Below are positions 14,979-24,853 of a stretch of 64,000 nucleotides of DNA, in pieces. A model generated the notes under the pieces. It searched no databases. It was not told where the DNA came from and worked only from the letters and a program-made list of their open reading frames with translations. Each line of letters opens with the position of its first letter. The first letter of the stretch is position 1. This stretch comes from DAOUAT01 sp964551735. Lineage in GTDB: Bacteria > Chloroflexota > Anaerolineae > CG2-30-64-16. The position numbers were made by a program, and so were the translations under genes. Where the stretch lies: positions 1-64,000 of the forward strand of contig CAZKEF010000012.1 in NCBI GenBank assembly GCA_964551735.1. Direction: 5' to 3'.

Positions 14979-16292
14979 TTACGCCTTCTTGACCCGCAAC
15001 ACGAATCCTCGTTGCCCGGTCACGATGACCTGCTCGCCGGCTGCGACGGGGCCGGACTCCGACTCGGCGCGCCACAGCTCACCGCTGGCCAGTATTATGC
15101 CGGTGGGGTTCAGCGGCTGGCGCACCTCGGCGATCTCGCCGATCATCCCTTCCATGCCGGTGGTCGGCCGGCGCCGCTGTGCGGTCAGCGCTTTGGTGAT
15201 GGCAAAGGCGAAGAACGCGGCCGTGGCCAGCGCCGAGCCGATGATCGGCGCCCAGGGCACGCTCACATCCGTGTTGTTGAACAGCATATACGCTCCAAAG
15301 ACGAAGCTCACGATGCCCCCGGCGGTCAGCGCGCCGTGGGTGGGCGCTTTGAGGTCGAGCACGAACAGCACGAACGCCAGCGCGATGAACCCCAAGCCCG
15401 CCCAGTTCGCGTTCAGCGTGCCTAGGGCGTAAAACGCCAGCAGCAAACAGACCACGCCGATGAGACCGGCAACGTAACCGCCCGGATTGGACAGCTCGAA
15501 CAGGATCGCGTTCAGGCCGATGGTCAGCAAGATGGCTGCCAGCGCAGGGTTGGTGATCTGATTCAGGAAGCCTTCCAGCGGGCTGAGGGGCACATCTTCC
15601 ACGGGCAGGTCGCTGAGGCGCAGCGTGATCGCTTCCCCGTCAACCTCTACGACCCGGCCATCGAGCTGCCGCAGCAGATCGGGTAAGTCGGCGGCCACGA
15701 CGTCAATCACACCCAGGGCCAGCGCCTCGTCGGCGGTGGCCGCGGCTGCCTCGGCCACCGCTTTCTCAGCCCATGCTACCGCTTCTTCACCGCGCCGCGC
15801 GGCCAGGTTCTTGATGTCGGCCACCAGGATGTTGACCGCCTTGGCCTTGAGCGTCTCCGGCAGATCGGCGCCCTCGCTGCCCACCGGGCTGGCGGCACCG
15901 ATGCTGCTGCCCGGCGCCATCGCGGCCAGATGGCCGGCCAGCGTGATGAACGTGCCGGCCGAGCCCGCGTGCGCGCCCCGCGGGGCCACGTACACAATGA
16001 TCGGCACGCGCGCACTGGTCATGCGCTGCGTCAGCGCCTTGGTAATATCCACCGAGCCACCTGGCGTATCCAACTCAATCACTAGCGCGGCCGCGCCGCT
16101 GGCCTCCGCGTCGTTGATCGCCCGCTCGATATAACTCGCCAGCACCGGCGTCACCGGGCCCTTGAATTGCGCCAGCTTGATGACGCCATCCGTCTGCGCG
16201 GATACCTGCGTGGAGAAAACCAATGCGATCAGCAAGACCAGCAGATTCCAACGCCATCGCACTTGATATCCCCTTTTTCTGCCACCCCTCAT
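14979..16292 (-). CDS. NfeD-family membrane-bound ClpP-like serine protease
   Basis: A 437-residue protein with an N-terminal signal or anchor (WNLLVLLIALVFSTQVSA). It has a ClpP-fold domain (about 35-230) carrying LDTPGGSVDITKAL, the catalytic Ser in RGAHAGSAGTFI and a Lys in ETLKAKAVN. Several membrane helices (about 235-375) and a C-terminal OB-fold NfeD domain (GMIGEIAEVRQPLNPTGIIL) follow. Members act in membrane protein quality control, often with SPFH/stomatin partners; none is adjacent here. AGGAGA lies 7 bases before ATG 16292. It sits between the YbhB-like and GH32 genes on the same strand, 30 bases after the former. Confidence 0.92.
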   Translation of the reverse strand: MRGGRKRGYQVRWRWNLLVLLIALVFSTQVSAQTDGVIKLAQFKGPVTPVLASYIERAINDAEASGAAALVIELDTPGGSVDITKALTQRMTSARVPIIVYVAPRGAHAGSAGTFITLAGHLAAMAPGSSIGAASPVGSEGADLPETLKAKAVNILVADIKNLAARRGEEAVAWAEKAVAEAAAATADEALALGVIDVVAADLPDLLRQLDGRVVEVDGEAITLRLSDLPVEDVPLSPLEGFLNQITNPALAAILLTIGLNAILFELSNPGGYVAGLIGVVCLLLAFYALGTLNANWAGLGFIALAFVLFVLDLKAPTHGALTAGGIVSFVFGAYMLFNNTDVSVPWAPIIGSALATAAFFAFAITKALTAQRRRPTTGMEGMIGEIAEVRQPLNPTGIILASGELWRAESESGPVAAGEQVIVTGQRGFVLRVKKA

Positions 16293-16322
16293 ACTGTTAT
16301 CTCCTTACGCCTTACTGTTGCC

Positions 16323-16904
16323 TCATCGCCGCGTGTAGCGGCCCATCGTCTGCGCCTCTGCCAGCACGTGCCCTTTGAGCGCCGCCTGCACGTCCTTGGC
16401 TGTCGCGTTGTTCCCCAGGGTCAGCGCGACGTCCAGCGCGTACAGCCTGAAGAAATAGCGGTGCGTGCCACCTGGCGGACAGGGCCCGCCGTAACCCACC
16501 CGCTTCCAACTGTTGGTCCCTTGGAGGCCGCCGCCAGCCAGTTGCTTCTCCGCGCGGACGCCTTCCGGCAGGCCACCGGTCGTAGTCGGCAGGTTGAACA
16601 CAACCCAATGCACCCAAGTACCCACCGGAGCGTCGGGATCGTCGCCGATCAGCGCCAGGGACTTAGCGCCCGCAGGCACATCGATCCACGTCAGGGGCGG
16701 CGAGACGTCGTCGCCGTCGCATGTGTACTTCTTTGGGATCATTCCGCCTTCGGCGAAGGCAGCACTGTTGAGTTTCATCGATGCAGCTCCTGGTGAAGAC
16801 GCCCTGGTCGGCTCAGATGGCGCTACAGGCGGCAGCGCCGTCGCACAGCCGGCAAATAGAACCAACCCCAAGAACAAAACGAAAACAACAAAGGCCGCTC
16901 GCAT
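16323..16904 (-). CDS. YbhB/YbcL (PEBP, Raf-kinase-inhibitor-like) lipoprotein
   Basis: A 193-residue protein with a lipoprotein signal (FVLFLGLVLFAGC, Cys 20 lipid-modified), then a Thr/Pro-rich linker and a complete PEBP domain from MKLNSAAFAEGG. Signature residues are DPDAPVGTWVHWVVFNLP and GGPCPPGGTHRYFFRLYALD, the anion-binding pocket. It is expected to be anchored on the outer face of the membrane; its ligand is unknown. A promoter at 16964-16992 reads into it and overlaps the promoter of the divergent NYN gene. Confidence 0.9.
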   Translation of the reverse strand: MRAAFVVFVLFLGLVLFAGCATALPPVAPSEPTRASSPGAASMKLNSAAFAEGGMIPKKYTCDGDDVSPPLTWIDVPAGAKSLALIGDDPDAPVGTWVHWVVFNLPTTTGGLPEGVRAEKQLAGGGLQGTNSWKRVGYGGPCPPGGTHRYFFRLYALDVALTLGNNATAKDVQAALKGHVLAEAQTMGRYTRR

Positions 16905-16949
16905 CTACAAGGACTTGCTCCACAACAAGAGATTCCTGGATACGCTCGA

Positions 16950-16978
16950 TTGACTTCCCTTTTATCATAGCATACACT
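16950..16978 (+). promoter_or_regulatory. Promoter of the NYN-HEAT gene
   Basis: TTGACT (16950-16955), 17 bases, TACACT (16973-16978). It overlaps the opposing promoter by 15 bases. Confidence 0.7.
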
Positions 16979-16992
16979 ATCCACAGCGTCAA
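16964..16992 (-). promoter_or_regulatory. Promoter of the YbhB-like gene
   Basis: Minus-strand TTGACG (16987-16992), 17 bases, TATGAT (16964-16969). It shares bases with the divergent promoter, so both cannot hold RNA polymerase at once. Confidence 0.7.
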
Positions 16993-17014
16993 CGCGTTTC
17001 ACGGACGGCGAGCG

Positions 17015-17932
17015 ATGTCTTACATCATTGACGGCCATAACCTGATCGGGATCCTACCCGACATCCATCTAAACCAACCGGACGACGAGCAGCGCTTGCT
17101 GGTGCGGCTGCGCAACCACCGCGCGCGGCTCGGCGGCCGCGCGATGGTCGTGTTCTTCGACACCGGCCCCCTGGCCCCTGCACCGCCGACCGCGCCGGCC
17201 GGGCCGACAGCAGATTCACCCGGGGTCGAGGTGCGGTTCGCCCGCCCCGGCCAGACCGCCGACGACGCGATCATCGCGTACCTGACTGCCAGCCGCCAGC
17301 CAGGTCAGTACGCGGTCGTCACCAACGACCAGGGGCTGGCCGGCCGCGCCAGGGCCGCGGGCGCCAGTGTGCTGTCGGCCACCGAGTTCGCGGCCCACAT
17401 GTCGCGGAGCATGGCGCGCCGCCGCGCGCAGACTGCTGTTGAAACAGCCCCCATGCTCGATCCGCACGATCCCGCGTTCGCCGACATCTACTCCGATTTT
17501 CTGGCTGCTGAAAAAGCGGGGGGGCGGTTTCAGGGCAAGAGACAAGCCGACGCGGCCACCTGGATCGAACGCCTCTACACGGCCGATCCGCAACTGGCCG
17601 AGCAGGCCGCGGCCTGGCTGGGCCGGTTCGGCGGCGCGGCCGCGCTGGAGCCGCTGCGCGATGCGGTGACCCACGCCGACGCCGGGGTGCGTGCGGCCGC
17701 GCTGCTGGCGCTGGGGGACCTGGGAGACCCAGCCGCGTTGCCGGTGTTGCGCGATCGCCTTACACACGATGGCAACAGCATGGTGCGCGAGGCAGCCGCG
17801 CAAAGCCTGGGCCGCATCGGCGACCGGGGCGTGCTGGCCGTCCTGGCGGAAGCTGCGGCGCACGATGCCAAACGCAAGGTGCGCAAAGCGGCGGCCGCTG
17901 CCCATGCGCAGATCAGTGCACGCAGGCATTGA
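17015..17932 (+). CDS. NYN-domain (YacP/PIN-like) nuclease with HEAT repeats
   Basis: A 305-residue protein. Residues 1-125 form a NYN domain, with the first acidic motif YIIDGHNLIG, then MVVFFDTG, a third acidic patch ADDAIIAYL and YAVVTNDQGLAGRARAAGAS. These carboxylates bind metal in PIN/NYN ribonucleases. Residues 180-300 are HEAT/PBS-lyase repeats (AALEPLRDAVTHADAGVRAA; ALPVLRDRLTHDGNSMVREA), usually protein-binding. Its RNA target is unknown. The start at 17015 is set by homology; the binding site is weak (GGACGGCGAGCG). It converges on mreB. Confidence 0.85.
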   Translation: MSYIIDGHNLIGILPDIHLNQPDDEQRLLVRLRNHRARLGGRAMVVFFDTGPLAPAPPTAPAGPTADSPGVEVRFARPGQTADDAIIAYLTASRQPGQYAVVTNDQGLAGRARAAGASVLSATEFAAHMSRSMARRRAQTAVETAPMLDPHDPAFADIYSDFLAAEKAGGRFQGKRQADAATWIERLYTADPQLAEQAAAWLGRFGGAAALEPLRDAVTHADAGVRAAALLALGDLGDPAALPVLRDRLTHDGNSMVREAAAQSLGRIGDRGVLAVLAEAAAHDAKRKVRKAAAAAHAQISARRH

Positions 17933-17965
17933 GACTCTTCACATGAGTCTCCCGGCAAAACACAA

Positions 17966-18000
17966 AAGGCGCTCCAGGCACTTTGCCGCCTGAAACGCCT
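17966..18000 (-). terminator. Terminator downstream of mreB
   Basis: On the minus strand AGGCG...CAGGC, loop, GCCTG...CGCCT followed by TTTGTGTTTT. It lies between the convergent NYN and mreB genes and can serve mreB. Confidence 0.6.
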
Positions 18001-18046
18001 CATTTACGCTGTGCGTCCGGAAAACGCGTACTGTTGGCCCCGTCAA

Positions 18047-19063
18047 TCACCCGCTGCTGCCGACGCCCGGCAGGCTGCGGCGCATGATGGGGTAGTTCTC
18101 CAGTGCCTTGCCCGCGCCCAACGCCACGCACGCCAGCGGGTGTTCGGCCACGAACGCGGGCACCCCGGTCTCCTTGGTCACCAGGCGGTCAATGTTGCGC
18201 AGCAGAGCGCCGCCGCCGCTGAGCACCATGCCGCGGTCGATGATGTCAGCGGCCAGCTCAGGCGGAGTCTTCTCCAGCGTCTGCTTCACCACACCGATAA
18301 TGGCGCTTAACGGTTCAGCCATCGCCTCGGTAATCTCGCCGGAGGTCAGGGTGATGGTCTTGGGCAGGCCGGCCACCTGATCGCGGCCGCGCACGTCCAT
18401 GCTCAGCTCTTCAGAAAGCGGCAACGCGCTGCCGATGGTGATCTTGATCTCCTCGGCGGTCTGTTCACCGATGATCAGGTTATATTTCTTGCGCACATAG
18501 GCCATGATCGCCTCGTCGGTGCGGATACCGCCGACGCGCACGCTACTCCACACCACGATGTCGTTCATGGAAACCACGGCTGCCTCGGTGGTGCCGCCGC
18601 CGATATCTACAACCATATTGCCGGTGGGTGTGCCGATGGGCAGGCCAGCGCCATAGGCTGCGGCCAACGGCTCGGGGATCAGATATGCTTCCTTGGCGCC
18701 GGCCTGGAGCGCAGCGTCGTGCACCGCGCGGCTCTCTACACTGGTGACGCCCCTGGGGGTACTGATCATCACGCGCGGTCGGAACAACGGGCTGCGGCCG
18801 ATCACCTTGCGGATGTAGTAGCGTAGCATCGCCTCGGTGACCACGTAATCAGCGATGACGCCATCGCGCATCGGGCGAGCGACCTCGATGCTCTCGGGCG
18901 CGCGGCCCAGCATATCACGAGCCTCCTGGCCCACGGCGACGATCTTGTTATCGCGGATGGAGATCGCGACCACCGACGGTTCTTGCAGCACAATGCCGCG
19001 GCCGCTGACATATACCAGGACATTGACCGTGCCCAAGTCAATGCCGATGAGTCGTTCAAACAT
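18047..19063 (-). CDS. mreB: Rod shape-determining actin homologue MreB
   Basis: A 338-residue bacterial actin that forms membrane-associated filaments guiding cell-wall synthesis. Motifs: phosphate 1 (GIDLGTVNVLVYV), phosphate 2 (VVDIGGGTTEAAVVS), connecting helix ARPMRDGVIADY, and adenosine motif VLSGGGALLRNID. The start has AGGAG 6 bases upstream. It stands alone: mreC, mreD and rodA are not adjacent. An intrinsic terminator lies between its own promoter (19131-19159) and the start codon. Confidence 0.97.
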   Translation of the reverse strand: MFERLIGIDLGTVNVLVYVSGRGIVLQEPSVVAISIRDNKIVAVGQEARDMLGRAPESIEVARPMRDGVIADYVVTEAMLRYYIRKVIGRSPLFRPRVMISTPRGVTSVESRAVHDAALQAGAKEAYLIPEPLAAAYGAGLPIGTPTGNMVVDIGGGTTEAAVVSMNDIVVWSSVRVGGIRTDEAIMAYVRKKYNLIIGEQTAEEIKITIGSALPLSEELSMDVRGRDQVAGLPKTITLTSGEITEAMAEPLSAIIGVVKQTLEKTPPELAADIIDRGMVLSGGGALLRNIDRLVTKETGVPAFVAEHPLACVALGAGKALENYPIMRRSLPGVGSSG

Positions 19064-19083
19064 GCAGGCTCCTGCTAAGTCAG

Positions 19084-19114
19084 AAAAAAGCGACGCCCTG
19101 TCGAAGCGCGTCGC
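19084..19114 (-). terminator. Intrinsic terminator in the mreB leader / after atpC
   Basis: Minus strand GCGACGC, 11-base loop, GCGTCGC, then TTTTTT. It can end atp operon transcripts, but it also lies downstream of the mreB promoter and 20 bases before the mreB start, so mreB transcripts must read through it. Confidence 0.75.
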
Positions 19115-19130
19115 ACTCTAGGATGGGCTC

Positions 19131-19159
19131 ATTATACGTCAAGGCAGACCGCGGCGCAA
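19131..19159 (-). promoter_or_regulatory. mreB promoter
   Basis: Minus strand TTGCGC (19154-19159), 17 bases, TATAAT (19131-19136). The -35 and -10 hexamers are identical to those of the atp operon promoter. Confidence 0.75.
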
Positions 19160-19236
19160 AAAGAAGCGCGCGCTATGCCCGAAAGCACATCGCACGCGTT
19201 GACCGCTGCACTGTGAAAACGAACAACCCAAGACGA

Positions 19237-19704
19237 TCAGTTGTTGTTCCCCATCGGGGTCTGGGTGTCCACCTCGCTCGGGCCAGAAGGCCGCCAGCCC
19301 GTCTTGCGGCCGCCCACCTTGAGGCGGATGTGGGAGCGCTTCAGGGCCATCTCCAGGCCGGCGCGCTCGTCGCGGGGGGGCTTCTCGGCCAAGAGCTGCT
19401 CGGCGCGCGCTTTGGCAGCTTCCGCGCGCTGCACATCAATTTCGTCGGAGCGTTCGGCGGTGCGGGCCAGGATATTGACCTTGTCCGGCCGGACCTCCAT
19501 CCAGCCGCCGCTGACCGCAAAGCTGAGGTCGGGCTGGCCCTCGCGCTTCACCAACACCTCGCCGGGCGCCAGGATGGTCATCAACGGCGCGTGCTTGGGC
19601 AAGATGCCCAACTGCCCCTCGATGCCGGGCGCCAGGATCTCGGTCACATCGCCGGAGAAGACCATGTGATCCTGCGAGACGAAGTCCAGACGGATGGTTG
19701 ACAT
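19237..19704 (-). CDS. atpC: ATP synthase F1 subunit epsilon
   Basis: A 155-residue rotor-stalk subunit. The N-terminal beta-sandwich is clear (LDFVSQDHMVFSGDVTEILA; GQLGILPKHAPLMTILAPGE; SGGWMEVRPDKVNILA). The C-terminal two-helix part is present (EIDVQRAEAAKARAEQLLAE) and is followed by an unusual tail ending PSEVDTQTPMGNNN. Last gene of the atp operon, 4 bases after atpD. Confidence 0.96.
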   Translation of the reverse strand: MSTIRLDFVSQDHMVFSGDVTEILAPGIEGQLGILPKHAPLMTILAPGEVLVKREGQPDLSFAVSGGWMEVRPDKVNILARTAERSDEIDVQRAEAAKARAEQLLAEKPPRDERAGLEMALKRSHIRLKVGGRKTGWRPSGPSEVDTQTPMGNNN

Positions 19705-19708
19705 GGGA

Positions 19709-21112
19709 TCAGTCCCTCAGCTCTTTGGCCTTCACCACCGCATCGGCGATGCTGCCGACCATGTAGAACGCCTGCTCAGGCAAGCTGTCATGCTCGCCGT
19801 CCAGGATCTGCCGGAACCCTTCGATGTTGTCAGACAGCTTTACGTAGACGCCCGGCCGGCCGGTGAACGCCTCGGCCACAAACATCGGCTGGGTGAGGAA
19901 GCGCTGGATCTTACGGGCCCGGGCCACGGTTAGCTTGTCTTCTTCACTCAATTCTTCCACGCCCAGGATGGCGATGATGTCCTGCAGATCCTTGTAGCGC
20001 TGCAGCGTCCGCTGCACGGCGCGCGCCACCTGGTAATGATCTTCGCCGACCACCAGCGGGTCAAGGATGCGGCTGGTGGAGGCCAGCGGGTCCACCGCGG
20101 GGAAAAGCGCCTGCTCGGCCAGCGAGCGCTCCAAGCTGATACTGGCGTCCAGGTGCGCAAACGTGGTTGCCGGGGCCGGATCGGTGTAATCGTCGGCGGG
20201 CACATACACGGCCTGCATGGAGGTCACGGAGCCGGTCTTGGTGGAACAGATGCGCTCCTGCAACTCGCCCATGTCGGTGCCCAGGGTGGGCTGATAGCCC
20301 ACGGCGCTGGGGAGGCGGCCCAGCAACGAGGAAACCTCGGAGCCGGCCTGCACGAAGCGGAAGATGTTGTCAATGAACAGCAGCACGTCGCGACCCTGGT
20401 CACGGAAGTATTCGGCCATGGTGACCGCGGTCAGGCCGACGCGCAAGCGGGCGCCGGGCGGCTCGTTCATCTGGCCGAACACCATCGTTGTGCTGTTGAT
20501 CACGCCGGAATCGCGCATTTCGTGCCACAGGTCGTTGCCCTCGCGGCTGCGCTCACCCACGCCGGCGAATACCGAATAGCCCGAATGGAATTTGGCGATG
20601 TTGTGGATCAGCTCCTGGATGACCACGGTCTTGCCAACGCCCGCGCCGCCGAAGATGGCCGTCTTGCCACCCTTAGTGAAGGGGGCGATCAGGTCAACGA
20701 CCTTAATGCCCGTCTCAAACACCTCAGCCTTGGTAGACTGCTCGACCAACGGCGGCGGCAGCCGATGGATCGGATAATGGTCAGCGGCATCGATCGGCTC
20801 CGTGGAATCAATGGTATCTCCCAGCACATTAAAGATCCGGCCTAACGTGCCTGGCCCGACCGGCACAGAGATCGGCTGCCCCGTGCCGATAACCTCCATC
20901 CCACGCTGCAAACCATCGGTGCTAGACATGGCGACCGAGCGCACCCAGTTGCGGCCCGACTGCCCTTGTACTTCGCACACCAGCTTGCCGCCGCCTTCGA
21001 GCCGGATCTCGAGCGCGTCATAGATGTCCGGCAGATCTTCCGGGGCGAACTCCGCGTCCACCACAGGGCCGATAACCTGGACAAGTTTACCGATGGCGCC
21101 GCTTTTACCCAT
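19709..21112 (-). CDS. atpD: ATP synthase F1 subunit beta
   Basis: The 467-residue catalytic subunit. Walker A is GGAGVGKTVVIQELI, Walker B DVLLFIDNIFRFVQAGSEVS, with the catalytic Glu in VGERSREGNDLWHEM and the DELSEED-like segment ELSEEDKLTVARARK. It hydrolyses or makes ATP at the alpha-beta interface. Length is normal and all active-site residues are seen. It lies 29 bases after atpG. Confidence 0.98.
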   Translation of the reverse strand: MGKSGAIGKLVQVIGPVVDAEFAPEDLPDIYDALEIRLEGGGKLVCEVQGQSGRNWVRSVAMSSTDGLQRGMEVIGTGQPISVPVGPGTLGRIFNVLGDTIDSTEPIDAADHYPIHRLPPPLVEQSTKAEVFETGIKVVDLIAPFTKGGKTAIFGGAGVGKTVVIQELIHNIAKFHSGYSVFAGVGERSREGNDLWHEMRDSGVINSTTMVFGQMNEPPGARLRVGLTAVTMAEYFRDQGRDVLLFIDNIFRFVQAGSEVSSLLGRLPSAVGYQPTLGTDMGELQERICSTKTGSVTSMQAVYVPADDYTDPAPATTFAHLDASISLERSLAEQALFPAVDPLASTSRILDPLVVGEDHYQVARAVQRTLQRYKDLQDIIAILGVEELSEEDKLTVARARKIQRFLTQPMFVAEAFTGRPGVYVKLSDNIEGFRQILDGEHDSLPEQAFYMVGSIADAVVKAKELRD

Positions 21113-21141
21113 GCTGTTTTCCTCCGACGATGTGATTTCCT

Positions 21142-22014
21142 TCAGGCGTTCATCAATGCGGTGGTGCCGCCCACGATATCCAATAGTTCCTTGGTGATCG
21201 CTTCCTGCCGGGCCTTGTTGTACGATAAGGTCAACTCACCGATCAGATCATTGGCTGCGTCGGTCGCGTTGCGCATAGCTACCATCCGGGCCGACTGCTC
21301 GCTGGCGATCGCCTCATAAAGCGATTGCAGGATTTGCACTTCAGTGAGACCGCGCAGCACCTCGCCCAAGATGGTTTGAGGGTCCGGCTCAAAAATGTAA
21401 TCTGCAGCCATGGGCGTTTCGGGTTGTGCTGTCACAATGGGCAACAACTGCCACGTAGCCGGCTCCTGGCGCATGGTGTTCACAAAATTCGTGAACACGA
21501 TATACACCGCATCATAAACGCCCGAGACAAAGTCCTCGATCAAGACGCTGGCCACCGGTGCAACATCGTTGCTGGTGGGCCGATCACTCATGCCGGTGAA
21601 TTCTGCGCGCAGGGGCGGGCCATGCCGCAACATCCAATCCCGGCCCTTGCGCCCGACCGTGACCACGCCGACCTCAAGGTCGTCCCTTTCCCATCCGCGA
21701 ATCTGCTCGGCAGCTTCGCGGATGACGTTACTGTTGTAAGCGCCGGCCAGGCCACGATCGCCCGAGATGAGCAGCAAGCAGACCTTCTTGACCGGTCTTT
21801 GTTGCAGCAACGGCTGCTCCGCCACATTTGCGCTGCGCAGGCGTGCAAGGAACCTCAACACCTCCCACGCCTGGCTGGCGTAGGGCCGCGTGGCTAGCAC
21901 CTGCTGCTGCGCCTTACGCATCTTGGCCGCAGCCACCGTCTCCATCGCCTTGGTGACCTTGGCAATGCTCTTGACGCTACGGATACGACGACGGATTTCG
22001 CGTGTGCTCGGCAT
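21142..22014 (-). CDS. atpG: ATP synthase F1 subunit gamma
   Basis: A 290-residue central shaft. The N-terminal helix IRRRIRSVKSIAKVTKAMET, the LLISGDRGLAGAYNSNVIRE motif and the C-terminal helix ARMVAMRNATDAANDLIGEL then TLSYNKARQEAITKELLDIV are all conserved. Normal length. It lies 74 bases after atpA in the operon. Confidence 0.98.
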   Translation of the reverse strand: MPSTREIRRRIRSVKSIAKVTKAMETVAAAKMRKAQQQVLATRPYASQAWEVLRFLARLRSANVAEQPLLQQRPVKKVCLLLISGDRGLAGAYNSNVIREAAEQIRGWERDDLEVGVVTVGRKGRDWMLRHGPPLRAEFTGMSDRPTSNDVAPVASVLIEDFVSGVYDAVYIVFTNFVNTMRQEPATWQLLPIVTAQPETPMAADYIFEPDPQTILGEVLRGLTEVQILQSLYEAIASEQSARMVAMRNATDAANDLIGELTLSYNKARQEAITKELLDIVGGTTALMNA

Positions 22015-22088
22015 GCCTTATCCTTCAGTCGCTGACCAACCGGGGCTTACGCGCCACCGGACCTGATACCAGACCATGCGCCCCCGAT

Positions 22089-23603
<1,515 letters not shown>

Positions 23604-23624
23604 CTATGTTCTCCCTCGTGCGAT

Positions 23625-23720
23625 AGTACGTTAGTGCGATAGTATGTTAGTGCACTAGTGCGATAGTCTTCCGCTAGACCATATAGACACTAATGACCAA
23701 CTCTCTAACTCGCCAACTCA
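23625..23720. repeat. Short-period repeats between atpH and atpA (family J)
   Basis: GTGCGATAGTACGTTA, GTGCGATAGTATGTTA and GTGCACTAGTGCGATAGTC stand in tandem, followed by AACTCTCTAACTCGCCAACT and further ACTCACTAACTCACT units. Units are irregular and 8-18 bases long; there are no spacers of constant length, so this is not a CRISPR. The two halves are partly complementary. Confidence 0.6.
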
Positions 23721-23725
23721 CTAAC

Positions 23726-24259
23726 TCACTCATTCGTTACGCCCAACGCCTGCTTCATGGCCGCCAACTTGCTCGCCACACTGCCATCCATCAGCTTGTC
23801 GCCGATGCGCACGATCATGCCGCCCAAAATGGCAGGATCGACCTGGTAGGTATAGCTGAGCGCGCCACTGTGCTGCGCGGCCAGCTTGGTTTCCAGTGTG
23901 GCTCGCTGATCAGCGGTCAGGGCAATGGCTGTGACCACTTCGACCGGAACGGGGCCAGCTTCAGCCTGACGCACCCGGGCGCGCAACGCCTCGGTGATAT
24001 CGCCAAGCAGCTCAAGATCCCCGTGCTGCGCCAGCGTGTACAGCAGGTTGCGGGCTAACGGATCGGCGTCGGCCGGCAAGAAGCTATCGAGAGCCCGCTG
24101 CTGCAGCGCGAAGTCGGCGCCAACACCCTGAAGATCAGCCAACCGCCCATGCTGACCGGCCAGCGCCGTCGCAGCGCCTTGCAGAGCGCCCAACCAACGT
24201 TCGAACGCCGCCTCAAGGAAGGCGTTCGCATAGCTTTGTACGCGTTCACCCGTGTTCAT
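23726..24259 (-). CDS. atpH: ATP synthase F1 subunit delta
   Basis: The 177-residue peripheral-stalk cap that joins the b subunits to the top of F1. The fold is seen as an N-terminal helical bundle (VQSYANAFLEAAFERWLGAL) and the C-terminal conserved strand YQVDPAILGGMIVRIGDKLM then DGSVASKLAAMK. Spaced 3 bases from atpF. Sequence is diverged in the middle, which is normal for delta subunits. Confidence 0.94.
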   Translation of the reverse strand: MNTGERVQSYANAFLEAAFERWLGALQGAATALAGQHGRLADLQGVGADFALQQRALDSFLPADADPLARNLLYTLAQHGDLELLGDITEALRARVRQAEAGPVPVEVVTAIALTADQRATLETKLAAQHSGALSYTYQVDPAILGGMIVRIGDKLMDGSVASKLAAMKQALGVTNE

Positions 24260-24262
24260 GGG

Positions 24263-24751
24263 TCACTTGCCCAGTTCGGCCAGGAACTGATCGATCAGCT
24301 TGCGCTGCGTGTTCGCATCCACGGCCTCGCCCAAAACACGCTCAGTGGCCAGCATGGAAAGGCTTGCGATCTGGCTCTGGACGTCAGCCAACAGGTGCAC
24401 CTTCTCTTGGGCTGCCTCCGCGCGCGCCTGTTGGCGGATGATCTCGGCCTCCCGCTGTGCCTCAGCCTTGATCTCCGCGCCGACCTTCTCGCTGGCCTGC
24501 GCAGCCTGGGCGATGATCTCCTGCGCTTTACGCTGGGCCTCCGCGATCCGGCGGTCGTACTCCTGTTGGGCCTTGGCTGCGGCCTCGCGCGCCGCGTCCA
24601 CATCCGCCATGCTGCGTGCGATGCGCTCCTTGCGCTGGTTCAGCATGTTCAGGATGGGCTTGTACAGCAACATCGTCAACAGCACCGCGATCAGCGTGAA
24701 GTTGACAAGTTGCGAAATCAAGAATCCGAGGTTGATGCCAAGCTTTTCCAA
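24263..24751 (-). CDS. atpF: ATP synthase Fo subunit b
   Basis: A 162-residue peripheral stalk subunit with one N-terminal membrane helix (LGFLISQLVNFTLIAVLLTM) and then a long charged coiled coil (KPILNMLNQRKERIARSMAD; QRKAQEIIAQAAQASEKVGA). The C-terminus ADVQSQIASLSMLATERVLG is conserved. Only one b-type gene is present, so the stalk is probably a homodimer. Confidence 0.96.
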   Translation of the reverse strand: MEKLGINLGFLISQLVNFTLIAVLLTMLLYKPILNMLNQRKERIARSMADVDAAREAAAKAQQEYDRRIAEAQRKAQEIIAQAAQASEKVGAEIKAEAQREAEIIRQQARAEAAQEKVHLLADVQSQIASLSMLATERVLGEAVDANTQRKLIDQFLAELGK

Positions 24752-24764
24752 ACGCCCCTCCTTG

Positions 24765-24850
24765 AGATTGCGGATTGGGGATTACGGATTCTCAATTGAC
24801 CGATCCCCGTGAGACAGGTCAATCCGCGCTCCGAATTCCGGAATCCGAAA
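24765..24850. repeat. Dispersed repeat between atpF and atpE (family I)
   Basis: TTGCGGATTGGGGATTACGG at the left and CCGAATTCCGGAATCCGAAA at the right form an imperfect inverted repeat. The same GCGGATTGCG style is found in the membrane glycosyltransferase gene at 53995-54031. Confidence 0.55.
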
Positions 24851-24853
24851 TCA

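Noticed and set aside
20036..20845. 269-codon plus-strand frame opposite atpD
   Set aside because: A shadow of atpD in high-GC DNA, without binding site or similarity; similar long antisense frames lie opposite most genes here.
23625..23740. Possible CRISPR-like array between atpH and atpA
   Set aside because: The repeat units are irregular and short, with no spacers of constant length and no cas genes.
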